Below are positions 35,370 through 43,634 of a stretch of DNA of 48,002 bases, one piece after another. Origin of the DNA: Gemmatimonadota bacterium. GTDB taxonomy: Bacteria > Gemmatimonadota > Gemmatimonadetes > Gemmatimonadales > GWC2-71-9. Made by a program: the position numbers and the translations under genes. How positions within the stretch are numbered: the stretch's first letter is position 1; the number at the start of each line of letters is the position of its first letter. The notes under the pieces are model-generated. The model made no database searches. It saw only the letters and a program-made list of their open reading frames with translations, and had not been told where the DNA came from. The DNA is taken from the NCBI GenBank assembly GCA_011390645.1, contig JAABRY010000012.1:1-48002 (forward strand), in the 5' to 3' direction.

Positions 35370-36727
35370 GCCCACCGCTGGTCGAATTGCGGGAGCATCC
35401 CCTCCGGGAGCTCCTGCGTCTGGCGATCCCTATCATCGGGGTCAACGTCGGCATGATGCTCATGGGGGCCGTCGACACCATCATGGTCGGTCGCGTCTCC
35501 CCGGAGGCGCTAGCTGCAGTGGCCCTGGGCAACGTCTACTTTTTCGCGCTCTCGATTTTCGGCGTCGGGATCCTGCTGGGTCTTGATCCGATCCTGGCAC
35601 AGGCGCTGGGTGCGCGTGACCACGAGGGGTTTGCGCTCGGGGTGCAGCGCGGCCTCGTCCTCGCCGCCGTCCTCTCCGTGCCGATCTCGGCCGCGTTCTT
35701 CGTCGCAGAGCCACTGCTCGCCCTCGCGCGGCAACCCGCGGAGGTGCTGCCCCTGGTCGGGACCTACTGCACGATTCTTGTACCGGGGATCCTGCCGTTC
35801 TTCGCGTTCAACGTCGGACGCCAGAGCCTGCAGGCGATGCAACGGGTGGCACCGGTGGTCTGGACGATCGTCATCGCGAACCTTGCCAACATCGCGCTGA
35901 ATTACGTGCTCATCTTTGGTGGGCTTGGGATCCCTGCGATGGGCGTCGCGGGCTCGGCGTGGGCCACCACGCTCTCCCGGTGGGTGATGGCGCTCGTCCT
36001 GCTCTGGCTCGGGCGCGGGGTGTTGCGGGACGCGCTCGTGCCATGGCGCCCGGCCACCCTGCGCCTCGCCCCCATTCTGGCTGTCTTCCGCCTCGGCTTG
36101 CCAGTTGGGGTGCAGCTCGAGCTGGAGATGGCCGCCTTCTCCACGGTCGCCCTGCTGATGGGCACCTTCGGTACGATGCACGTGGCCGGGCATCAGGTGG
36201 CCCTCAACCTCGCCTCGTTGACCTTCATGGTGCCGATGGGGGTCGGAATGGGCGCTGCGGTCCTGGTGGGGCGTGCGCTCGGGCGTGGGGATCGGGTCGC
36301 CCTCATCGCCTCTGCACGTGCGGCGGTGGCCGCTGGTGTCGGTTTCATGGCGTGTACTGCGCTGCTCTTTCTCACGCTCCCCACCTTCTTCGCGCGGCTC
36401 TACACCTCGGCGCCCGATGTGGTCGCGTTTGCCGCGACGCTGCTGCCAATCGCCGGCGTCTTCCAGGTGTTCGATGGCATTCAGGTGGTGTGCGCGGGGA
36501 TCTTGCGTGGACTCGGCGATACGCGGGCCCCCATGCTCATCAACCTGGTGGGCTTTGGCGGCATCGGTGTCACCACCAGCATCGTACTCGCCTTCAGGAC
36601 GCCGCTGGGACCACTCGGGCTGTGGTGGGGACTGGTGATCGGACTCGCGGCGGTTGCGATGATCCTGCTGTGGCGCGTTCGGAGCAGGGTGCAACGGCCG
36701 CTGACGCGCGTGCTGACCGACGACTGA
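35366..36727 (+). CDS. MATE family multidrug/Na+ or H+ exporter
   Basis: Twelve-helix inner membrane exporter of 453 residues in two homologous halves. Characteristic parts: LRLAIPIIGVNVGMMLMGAVDTIMVGRVSPEALAAVALGN, the GLDPILAQALGARD loop, PFFAFNVGRQSLQAMQR, then in the second half FRLGLPVGVQLELEMAAFSTVALLMG, GMGAAVLVGRALGRGD and GILRGLGDTRAPMLINLVGF. It matches the NorM/DinF superfamily; the substrate is unknown. Its ATG overlaps the TM2 gene stop. It is convergent with ypdA, with four bases between stops. Confidence 0.93.
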   Translation: MSPPLVELREHPLRELLRLAIPIIGVNVGMMLMGAVDTIMVGRVSPEALAAVALGNVYFFALSIFGVGILLGLDPILAQALGARDHEGFALGVQRGLVLAAVLSVPISAAFFVAEPLLALARQPAEVLPLVGTYCTILVPGILPFFAFNVGRQSLQAMQRVAPVVWTIVIANLANIALNYVLIFGGLGIPAMGVAGSAWATTLSRWVMALVLLWLGRGVLRDALVPWRPATLRLAPILAVFRLGLPVGVQLELEMAAFSTVALLMGTFGTMHVAGHQVALNLASLTFMVPMGVGMGAAVLVGRALGRGDRVALIASARAAVAAGVGFMACTALLFLTLPTFFARLYTSAPDVVAFAATLLPIAGVFQVFDGIQVVCAGILRGLGDTRAPMLINLVGFGGIGVTTSIVLAFRTPLGPLGLWWGLVIGLAAVAMILLWRVRSRVQRPLTRVLTDD

Positions 36728-36731
36728 CCGG

Positions 36732-37766
36732 CTATTCACCCACCGGGCGGGGTGAGGCCGCGTAGCGCTCCGCCGCCGCCTCCCGGGATGCGGCATCACC
36801 GAAGATCTTCTCGCCGTCGAAGCGTCCGTTCTCGATGAAGACCTCACCGGTGTGGCGACCCGCGGCGGCGCTCCCGGCAAGGAAGACACCCGGCACATTC
36901 GTCTCCATCGTGGCGGGATCGAGTGCCGGTCGACCGCTCTCCGCATCGAGCGTGATACCGATCTGTTCCATCAGCGCGAAGTCCGGGTGGTACCCCGTCA
37001 GGGCGAAGACCCGATCCGCCACGATGTCTGCCACGTGCCCATTCGCGTGCCGCACCGTCACCGCGTGTACGGTGATTGCCGTCACGGTCGTTCCGAAATG
37101 GGCGGTGATCTCTCCTGCGGCCACGCGATTCTCGAAGTCCGGTCGCAGCCAGTACTTCACGCTTGGCTTGAGCGCATCGCCACGGTGAATCAGCGTGACG
37201 CGAGCGCCCGCACGCCAGCACTGTAGTGCGGTCTCGATCGCAGAATTCTTTCCGCCGATGACGACGACGTCCAATCCGGCGTTGCGATGCGGTTCGTCAA
37301 ACCAGTGCGACACGTGCGGGAGGTCTTCACCGGGCACCTCGAGAGCATTCGGATGTTCGAAGTACCCCGTGGCGATGACAAGGCGGTCGGTGTGATGTAC
37401 GTGCTCGCCGCGTTGCGTGCGAAGCGTGCACGCGAGCGTTCCGTTCGCGGTCCGGTGTGCAGCAAGGAGCCGGACCCCTGGATGCACTGCCAGTTGTTCG
37501 GCCAGTGCCACGCGCCGGTAGTACGCCAGTGCCTCTTCTCGGGTCGGCTTCGGTTCGACGCACGCGAAGGGGTGCCCGCCAATCTCCAGGCGCTCCGCCG
37601 TGGTGAAGAAGCGCATGCCAATCGGATAGCGCACGATCGACTGTGCGATTGCGCCGGTGTCGATCACCAGCGCGTCGATGCCGCGTCGGCGAGCCGAGAT
37701 GGCGCAGGCGAGCCCAATGGGGCCGGCGCCAACGATGAGGGCGGGTGACTTGGGGGCGAAGGCCAT
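36732..37766 (-). CDS. ypdA: YpdA-type bacillithiol disulfide reductase
   Basis: FAD/NAD(P)H-dependent oxidoreductase of 344 residues. The FAD motif is ALIVGAGPIGLACAISARRRGIDALVID, followed by a segment close to YpdA of Firmicutes (SIVRYPIGMRFFTTAERLEIGGHPF, KPTREEALAYYRRV), the ATGYFEHPNALEVPGEDLPHVSHWFDE stretch, the second nucleotide motif VVVIGGKNSAIETALQCWRAG, and FALTGYHPDF. Family members reduce bacillithiol disulfide, which implies this organism uses bacillithiol; that is an inference from the family. It follows merC at 36 bases and is probably cotranscribed. Confidence 0.87.
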   Translation of the reverse strand: MAFAPKSPALIVGAGPIGLACAISARRRGIDALVIDTGAIAQSIVRYPIGMRFFTTAERLEIGGHPFACVEPKPTREEALAYYRRVALAEQLAVHPGVRLLAAHRTANGTLACTLRTQRGEHVHHTDRLVIATGYFEHPNALEVPGEDLPHVSHWFDEPHRNAGLDVVVIGGKNSAIETALQCWRAGARVTLIHRGDALKPSVKYWLRPDFENRVAAGEITAHFGTTVTAITVHAVTVRHANGHVADIVADRVFALTGYHPDFALMEQIGITLDAESGRPALDPATMETNVPGVFLAGSAAAGRHTGEVFIENGRFDGEKIFGDAASREAAAERYAASPRPVGE

Positions 37767-37802
37767 GCGGGAATATCACACGGCCAGGGGCGACGTGGCA
37801 GG

Positions 37803-38207
37803 TTACTCGGGAGTCGGGTGGCCGCACGACGTGCAGGAGCAGCCAATCTCCGCGGCCGAGTGCCGCAGCCGCGCGTTCCACATCAGCCCAGCAGCAGTCA
37901 GGAGTGCCGCCAGCGCGATCCCGAGCTCACCACCAACCGCCGGGAGCGCGCCGAAGAGCTGCCCACCCCAGAGGCTCAGGCCGAGTCCCGCCACGAGGGC
38001 AGGGCCCGCGTGGCGATGGACAAGCGTCCCCGACCACGTCGCCCAACCCACCAGCACCACACTCGCTGCGAGCATCACCACCTCGGCGGTGTGTCCCATG
38101 GCGAACGCGGGCATCACGGCAACCAGCAGCGGGGTTGCCACGCAATGGATGGCGCACAACAAGGGCGCGGCGGCGGCGAGTGAGTGTCGAATCGCTCGTG
38201 CGGGCAT
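37803..38207 (-). CDS. MerC domain membrane protein
   Basis: Small membrane protein of 134 residues with about four helices and the MerC opening LLCAIHCVATPLLVAVMP, whose paired Cys could bind metal. A second Cys cluster sits at the C-terminus (IGCSCTSCGHPTPE). MerC proteins import Hg(II) in mer operons, but there is no merA or merR here; many chromosomal MerC-domain proteins have unknown roles. It lies between the PhoD-like gene (six bases upstream) and ypdA, a thiol-redox gene. Confidence 0.82.
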   Translation of the reverse strand: MPARAIRHSLAAAAPLLCAIHCVATPLLVAVMPAFAMGHTAEVVMLAASVVLVGWATWSGTLVHRHAGPALVAGLGLSLWGGQLFGALPAVGGELGIALAALLTAAGLMWNARLRHSAAEIGCSCTSCGHPTPE

Positions 38208-38213
38208 TCGGGG

Positions 38214-39566
38214 TCAGCGCAATTCCGACGCGGGGATCGCCCGCGTCCACTTGAGGTTGCCGCCCGCATCGCGAATCGAGATCGAAAGAACGCGATTCTC
38301 GCGTGGGCCGGTGATGTCGAGCATGCCGAAATTTCGCTCGGGGACGAGCGTGCCATCAACGCGATACGCGTTCTGTTCCTGCTTCCACCGATCAGATGGC
38401 CCCGCGGTCAACGGTGACACGGTGAGATCGTACAGCGGATAGGTGCCCTCGCGCTCCATCCGCGACAGCTCGGTCCAGTGCTTGTCACCACTGAGGAAGA
38501 GCACGCCGGGGATCTGCTCCTTGCGCAGTGCCTCCAGCAGGCGCGCACGCTCTTCGGGCACCTTCGCGTAGTTCTCGAACATGCCCGCGTTGTTGATCGT
38601 CTGGCTGCCGATCGCCACGATCTTGAATGTGGCCGTGCTCGCCTTGAGTGCACTGATGAGCCAATCGAGTTGGCGATCGCCGAGGTAGGCGGCGGTCCCG
38701 GTCACGCGATGGTTGGCGGTCTTGTAGCTGCGATCGTCCATCATGAAGAACTGGACGTCGGACCATTCGAAGGTCGTCGTGATACCATGGCCACCATCCA
38801 CGCCCATTGCGGGATTGCCCCAGAATGATTCGAAGGCATCACGAGCGATGTGGCCATCACGGAACGAGGCATCGCTGTCGTTGGGGCCGTAGTCGTGGTC
38901 GTCCCAGATCGCATAATGGCTCATCGCCGCCAGGAGCGGTTGAAGCCCGGCGAACGCACGGGTGTGGGAGTAGCGGCGGAAGATCCCGGTGCGCGAATAC
39001 CAGTCCACTTCGCGCAGGTAGGTGTTGTCCCCCAGCCAGACCATCAGGTCGGGGCGCTGCGCGGTGATCGCATCGAGGATCTCGAAGCCGCCGCCATACG
39101 GCGTCCCGGGTCGATCGTACACCGGCTCATTGACATAGAAGCAGCTGCCCAACGCGATGCGCACCGGCGGTGGGTCGGTGCGCCATTGCCACAGGGCGGG
39201 GGTGCTGAAGCGGGTCGGGTAGGGGCGTGTCACGGCAACGCCATCGATGTGGAGCTCGTATCCGTATGTCCGACCGGGTTCGACGCTGTCTGCGATGGCT
39301 TTCGCCGTGTGGGCTCGCGTCGGGTCGGTCGTCACGATGGCTGTGGTATAGCGCCGTGAGGGTGCGACCGAGTCCCAATAGACAAACCGGATCTCGGCGG
39401 GACCGGTCGTTTGCGCCCACAGGAGCGCTTCACGCATCTCTGCGTAACCGACCATCGGGCCGGCGGCGAGGCGTGCGGGACCTTGAGCCGCGCTGGGGGT
39501 AAATCCGCCAGAGCAGGTCAACAGAATCGCGACAACGATGCGAAAGCGCAGGGACGTCATGGTCAT
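38214..39566 (-). CDS. PhoD-like phosphatase, exported
   Basis: Alkaline phosphatase D family protein of 450 residues. A Sec-type signal (RFRIVVAILLTCSGGFTPSAAQG) leads into an N-terminal fibronectin-like domain (about 35-125), then the metallophosphatase domain: IALGSCFYVN, PDLMVWLGDNTYLREVDW, YAIWDDHDYGPNDSD, FFMMDDRSYK, VAIGSQTINN and FLSGDKHWTEL. PhoD enzymes hydrolyse phosphodiesters using Ca and Fe; the substrate here is unknown. ATGs at 39566 and 39560 are both possible starts. It is first in a minus-strand group with merC and ypdA. Confidence 0.88.
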   Translation of the reverse strand: MTMTSLRFRIVVAILLTCSGGFTPSAAQGPARLAAGPMVGYAEMREALLWAQTTGPAEIRFVYWDSVAPSRRYTTAIVTTDPTRAHTAKAIADSVEPGRTYGYELHIDGVAVTRPYPTRFSTPALWQWRTDPPPVRIALGSCFYVNEPVYDRPGTPYGGGFEILDAITAQRPDLMVWLGDNTYLREVDWYSRTGIFRRYSHTRAFAGLQPLLAAMSHYAIWDDHDYGPNDSDASFRDGHIARDAFESFWGNPAMGVDGGHGITTTFEWSDVQFFMMDDRSYKTANHRVTGTAAYLGDRQLDWLISALKASTATFKIVAIGSQTINNAGMFENYAKVPEERARLLEALRKEQIPGVLFLSGDKHWTELSRMEREGTYPLYDLTVSPLTAGPSDRWKQEQNAYRVDGTLVPERNFGMLDITGPRENRVLSISIRDAGGNLKWTRAIPASELR

Positions 39567-39652
39567 AATGGTAATCGCATGTCAATTGTGACGGCAGGGG
39601 AGCCCCGAAGCCTGGAAATCTGCTACCCGGTCCATTCCGGCCCGGTAGGGAC

Positions 39653-39667
39653 TAAACTGTAGCCGTG
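39653..39667 (+). promoter_or_regulatory. Candidate -10 element directly before a GTG start
   Basis: TAAACT at 39653-39658 lies six bases before the GTG at 39665, the spacing expected if transcription starts at the start codon. No ribosome binding site is visible. No good -35. Confidence 0.35.
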
Positions 39668-40615
39668 CTGCATGTCACGCCATTCGCCGAAGACGCCCCC
39701 GAGGAGTCGATTTCGAGGTGGCCCGCGCTCCTGACCAGCGCCGGGATCCACCTTGCAGTGGTCCTGTTCGTTCTCCTGCGGACGACCGAGCCTGTGCCGA
39801 ATCCCGCTGCTCCAGTGGAGTTTCCGGAGGACCAGCAGCAAATCGCGCTCGAGCCCATGCCGCAATTCGATCCAGAGCAGCAGGCCCCAGCCCCTCAGCC
39901 AACACCCGCCGCCCCCGAGGAGCCTGTCGCGCTTGGTCCGGATTCCGACCGCCCCGACGAGCGCATCCCACGCGAGCAGGGGCAGGAGGAGCCACCGCCG
40001 CCCGACGCGCCCATCGCGACGACCCCTCCTCGGACCACCGAGGAGCAGCCGGCAGAGGAACCGGCTCCGGGGCAGGGCACTGGGCAGACCGCAGAGCGGA
40101 TCCCCCGTGCGGAGGAAACTGGGCAGACTGGGCGCCTGCAGACACCTACCTCGCCGTGGGGACCGTCGCGGACGGTGCTGAACCCGGGTTCGGCCGGCGG
40201 TGCAGCATCGGCACCTGCCACTGCCAGCGCAGGTGCCATGGGGCGAGCCGGCGTCAGCAAGGTGGATGGCCGCGCCTGGCAACAGTCGTTCCCGGAGGCC
40301 GCAGGTCGCTGTGTCGAAATGCCGGATTTTGGTACCAACCCTGATGGCTCTCCGGTGCTCGCGTCCGTCCTGGGCATCGTGAAGGACGACAAGGGTTTTC
40401 CGCTGCCGAACGCCCACCTGCAGTTGGTCGGGCACACCTACTCGACCTTTACCGATCGGCAGGGGCGCTATCGCCTGGAGTTCAATCCGAAGTTGCTCGA
40501 GCGCTGCCGGGTGCAGTACATCCGCGTCTCCGCGGATGGTTACTCTGGAGCGAACCTCGTGTTGGCGATTGGACGACAAGTGCTGAGCGACGACGTGATC
40601 CTCCGGCGCCGATGA
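39665..40615 (+). CDS. Membrane-anchored Pro/Glu-rich periplasmic protein with a carboxypeptidase-regulatory-like domain
   Basis: A 316-residue protein with one N-terminal helix (WPALLTSAGIHLAVVLFVLLRT), laid out as in TonB. A Pro/Glu/Gln-rich extended stretch (45-150) follows, then a Gly/Ala/Ser linker, then a C-terminal domain that reads as a carboxypeptidase regulatory-like beta sandwich (LGIVKDDKGFPLPNAHLQLVGHTYSTFTDRQGRYRLEF...RCRVQYIRVSADGYSG). No TonB C-terminal box is seen, so energy transduction is not supported. GTG is the only start that keeps the helix near the N-terminus. It is followed 12 bases later by the acetoacetyl-CoA synthetase gene. Confidence 0.75.
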   Translation: MLHVTPFAEDAPEESISRWPALLTSAGIHLAVVLFVLLRTTEPVPNPAAPVEFPEDQQQIALEPMPQFDPEQQAPAPQPTPAAPEEPVALGPDSDRPDERIPREQGQEEPPPPDAPIATTPPRTTEEQPAEEPAPGQGTGQTAERIPRAEETGQTGRLQTPTSPWGPSRTVLNPGSAGGAASAPATASAGAMGRAGVSKVDGRAWQQSFPEAAGRCVEMPDFGTNPDGSPVLASVLGIVKDDKGFPLPNAHLQLVGHTYSTFTDRQGRYRLEFNPKLLERCRVQYIRVSADGYSGANLVLAIGRQVLSDDVILRRR

Positions 40616-40627
40616 GGGCCACGGGCG

Positions 40628-42634
40628 ATGCGTGATGCGCCAGTGTGGGCTCCCTCCACCGCTCGCCGGGAGGCTTCGCTCATGGGGCGGTTCCTCGAGG
40701 CACGTCGAGGAACCGGTGCGCCGCTCCCCCCCCCAGATGATCCGGCGGCGTTCGCTGCACTCCACGCGTGGTCACTCGCGGAGCCGGCGGACTTCTGGGG
40801 TGCGGTCTGGCGCGATGGCGGCGTCCTCGGGGATCTGGCGGCCGGCGACCCGATATGGACCGGTTCATCCACCATTGCTCCACCGCAGAGCGAGGCGGCA
40901 GGACGGTGGTTTCCCACCGCCCGATTGAACTTCGCCGAGAACCTGCTGCGGCATCGGGGGGATGAGCTCGCCGTCATTGCGTGGGACGAGCGAGGCCCCC
41001 TCTCCTCACTCTCACGCGATGCCCTGCACGACGAGGTTGCCCGCGTTGCTGCTGGCCTCGTGCGGTGCGGCGTGGGTCCCGGCGATCGCGTCGCCGGATG
41101 GATGCCGAATATCCCGGAAACCCTTGTGGCGATGCTGGCCACGGCAGCCCTCGGTGCGGTCTGGACGTCCTGCTCGCCGGACTTCGGCGTGGATGGCATC
41201 GTCGATCGCTTTGGCCAGACCGAGCCGGTGGTGCTTTTCTTCTGCGATGCCTACGGCTACGGCGGCAAGGTCCATGACTGCACCGCTCGCGCAGCCGAGT
41301 TGTTGCCACGGCTGCCGTCGGTTCGTGAGGCGATCATCGTCCCGTTTCGTGGGGGGGGGGAGGTCGAGGCGCCCACGGGCGTGACACGATGGGATGACTT
41401 CCGACGCGCCGGAGCGGACCCGCCGCCACTCGCGTTCCACCGGGTGCCGTTTGATCACCCGCTCTATGTGCTCTACTCCTCGGGCACCACCGGGCTGCCG
41501 AAGGGGTTGGTGCATGGCGTGGGTGGGACGCTGCTCCAGCACCTGAAGGAGCACCGGCTGCATGTGGACCTCCGTCCGCACGAGCGTCTCTTCTACTTCA
41601 CGACCTGCGGGTGGATGATGTGGAATTGGCTCGTGAGTGGATTGGCGGCCGGAGCCACGCTGGTGCTCTACGATGGCGCACCGATGCCTGCGCACGAACC
41701 GGACATCCTCTGGCGAATGGCGAGTGGTGAGCGCGTCAACGTCTTCGGCACCTCCGCCAAGTACCTGGCCCTCGCGGAGAAGGAGGGCATGCAGCCGGCG
41801 CGACAGCACGACCTTGGCGCCGTGCGGGCCGTGCTCTCCACCGGGTCGCCCTTGGCGGCGGCCTCGTTTGACTGGGTCGCCAAAGCGGTCGGACCGCAGG
41901 TCCAGACCGCCAGCATCTCGGGTGGGACGGACATCGTCTCCTGTTTCGTCCTCGGCAATCCGCTCTCCCCGGTCTTCCGAGGGGAGATTCAAGGTCCCGG
42001 ACTCGGTATGGCGGTGCAAATCTTCGACGATGATGGGGCCCGGGTTGCTGATGGCGAAGCGGGTGAACTCGTCTGTACGCAGCCGTTTCCCGCCATGCCC
42101 GTCGCGTTCTGGAACGATTCCGATGGTGAGCGCTATCGTGCTGCGTACTTCGAGCCGTGGCCTTCGGTCTGGCGCCACGGTGATTGGGCCTACCGTACCT
42201 CTCACGGCGGCTTCGTGATCGAGGGCCGCAGCGACGCCACGCTCAACCCAGGTGGGGTCCGCATTGGCACGGCCGAGATCTACCGGCAGGTCGAGGCATT
42301 CGACGAGGTCCTCGAGAGTCTGGTCATCGGGCAACGCATTCCCGGAGCCGCAGACCGGGACGTGCGCGTCGTGCTTTTCCTGCGGCTCCGGGAGGAGGTC
42401 GCACTGACTGAGGAATTGCAGGGGCGGATCCGGGCGAAGATCCGCAGCGGGGCATCACCGCACCACATCCCGCGCATCATCCTCGCAGTGCCGGACATCC
42501 CGCGCACCCGAAGTGGGAAGCTGAGCGAGATCGCCGTCCGGGACGCCGTCGAGGGGCGCCGCGCGCGCAATGTCGGCGCCTTGGCCAACCCCGAGGCGCT
42601 CGCCTGGTTCACGGGGCGTCCCGAATTGTCTTGA
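40628..42634 (+). CDS. Acetoacetyl-CoA synthetase (acetoacetate-CoA ligase)
   Basis: Acyl-adenylate-forming enzyme of 668 residues that activates acetoacetate with ATP and CoA. Motifs: WFPTARLNFAENLL, typical of this subfamily; the P-loop YSSGTTGLPKGLVHG; FYFTTCGWMMWNW; SISGGTDIVSCF; HGDWAYRT; and the C-terminal catalytic Lys in RTRSGKLSEIAVRDAV. It immediately precedes genes for tyrosine breakdown, whose end product is acetoacetate, so a salvage role fits. A G10 run at 41351-41360 and a C9 run at 40726-40734 are in frame. Confidence 0.93.
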   Translation: MRDAPVWAPSTARREASLMGRFLEARRGTGAPLPPPDDPAAFAALHAWSLAEPADFWGAVWRDGGVLGDLAAGDPIWTGSSTIAPPQSEAAGRWFPTARLNFAENLLRHRGDELAVIAWDERGPLSSLSRDALHDEVARVAAGLVRCGVGPGDRVAGWMPNIPETLVAMLATAALGAVWTSCSPDFGVDGIVDRFGQTEPVVLFFCDAYGYGGKVHDCTARAAELLPRLPSVREAIIVPFRGGGEVEAPTGVTRWDDFRRAGADPPPLAFHRVPFDHPLYVLYSSGTTGLPKGLVHGVGGTLLQHLKEHRLHVDLRPHERLFYFTTCGWMMWNWLVSGLAAGATLVLYDGAPMPAHEPDILWRMASGERVNVFGTSAKYLALAEKEGMQPARQHDLGAVRAVLSTGSPLAAASFDWVAKAVGPQVQTASISGGTDIVSCFVLGNPLSPVFRGEIQGPGLGMAVQIFDDDGARVADGEAGELVCTQPFPAMPVAFWNDSDGERYRAAYFEPWPSVWRHGDWAYRTSHGGFVIEGRSDATLNPGGVRIGTAEIYRQVEAFDEVLESLVIGQRIPGAADRDVRVVLFLRLREEVALTEELQGRIRAKIRSGASPHHIPRIILAVPDIPRTRSGKLSEIAVRDAVEGRRARNVGALANPEALAWFTGRPELS

Positions 42635-42657
42635 CCGGCCGACCGCCGCCCCGCGAT

Positions 42658-42663
42658 TAGATT
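42658..42663 (+). promoter_or_regulatory. Candidate -10 element for phenylalanine hydroxylase
   Basis: TAGATT, identical to the hexamer before tRNA-Pro. TTGACC at 42631-42636 overlaps the previous stop codon, but the 21-base spacing is long for a -35. This suggests the aromatic-degradation genes can be transcribed apart from the synthetase gene. Confidence 0.3.
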
Positions 42664-42694
42664 CAAGGGTTCGACCCCTTCTCGAGAGGTCTGC

Positions 42695-43621
42695 ATGACG
42701 ACGGCTGCCGATACCCCCGGACTCACCACGACCCGCGCTCCGTTCATCGAGGCAGCGCAGGCCGCCGGACGGCTCTACATCGACCAACCCTACGAGCTCT
42801 ATTCGGACGCAAACCATGACGTCTGGCACCGACTGTACGGTCGGATGGGCGAACGGTGGGCGCGCTACGCCAATGAGAAGTTTCTCGAGGGAATCCGGAC
42901 GCTCCAGCTCGATCCAACGAAGGTGCCGCGGCTGGAGGACGTCAACCGGTTCATGGCACCACTGACGGGGTTTCGGGCGAAGGCGGTCAGCGGGTACGTG
43001 CCAGCCTACCGCTTCTTCGATTGCCTGCGGCAACGAGAGTTCCCGACGACCATCACCATCCGTGATGGGGAAGTCCTCGATTACCTCCCCGAACCCGACA
43101 TCTTCCACGACATCGCCGGCCACGTCCCCATGCACACGGACAAGGCCTTCGCCGATACGCTCGTGGCATTCGGCGAGTGCGCCCGCGCCGCCGCGGAGCG
43201 CGTGAGCGGCATCGCCGATGAGCACGAGCGCCTCCGCGTGCTCACCAGCGTGGTGAAGGCGATGGCGCGCTTCTTCTGGTTCACCGTCGAGTTCGGCCTG
43301 ATGAAGGGCGCAACGCCCGGTGAGCTGAAGGTCTACGGCTCCGGCCTCCTCTCGTCCTATGGCGAGATCCAGCATGCCATCGAGTCGCCGGAGGTACAGC
43401 GCTGGCCCTTCCAGCTTGAATGGGTCGTGAATCAGGGCTTCGAGATCGACCACTATCAACCGCTGCTCTTCGTCGTTGACTCGTTCGATCACCTCTTCGC
43501 CGAGGTCATTCGCCTCGTGGAATGGGTGCGCGAGGGACGACTGGACCATGTGGCGCCTGGCGAGCCCGGGATCAGCGAGGCGGATCTCGTCTCGTTCCTC
43601 GAGGCCGCCGGTCACGCCTGA
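42695..43621 (+). CDS. phhA: Phenylalanine 4-monooxygenase (aromatic amino acid hydroxylase)
   Basis: Pterin- and iron-dependent hydroxylase that converts phenylalanine to tyrosine. The 308 residues contain the iron site: His138 and His143 in PDIFHDIAGHVPMHTD, and the Glu in FWFTVEFGL (199). The segment GSGLLSSYGEIQHA matches the family. From the second His to the Glu is 56 residues, against 40 in human PAH (290 to 330), so a surface insertion of about 16 residues (around SGIADEHERLRVLTS) is present. AGAGG precedes the ATG. hppD follows 13 bases later. Confidence 0.93.
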   Translation: MTTAADTPGLTTTRAPFIEAAQAAGRLYIDQPYELYSDANHDVWHRLYGRMGERWARYANEKFLEGIRTLQLDPTKVPRLEDVNRFMAPLTGFRAKAVSGYVPAYRFFDCLRQREFPTTITIRDGEVLDYLPEPDIFHDIAGHVPMHTDKAFADTLVAFGECARAAAERVSGIADEHERLRVLTSVVKAMARFFWFTVEFGLMKGATPGELKVYGSGLLSSYGEIQHAIESPEVQRWPFQLEWVVNQGFEIDHYQPLLFVVDSFDHLFAEVIRLVEWVREGRLDHVAPGEPGISEADLVSFLEAAGHA

Positions 43622-43634
43622 CAGGAGTGTTGCC

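Noticed and set aside
35510-36946. 478-residue open frame on the minus strand across the MATE gene
   Set aside because: Shadow of the MATE coding strand; no conserved motif and implausible composition.
39567-39600. TTGACA on the minus strand upstream of the PhoD-like gene as a -35
   Set aside because: A matching -10 at 16-18 bases would fall inside the start of the gene; spacing does not support a promoter for the annotated start.
41351-41360. Suspected frameshift at the G10 run in acetoacetyl-CoA synthetase
   Set aside because: The frame is continuous through the run, and family motifs occur on both sides in the same frame.
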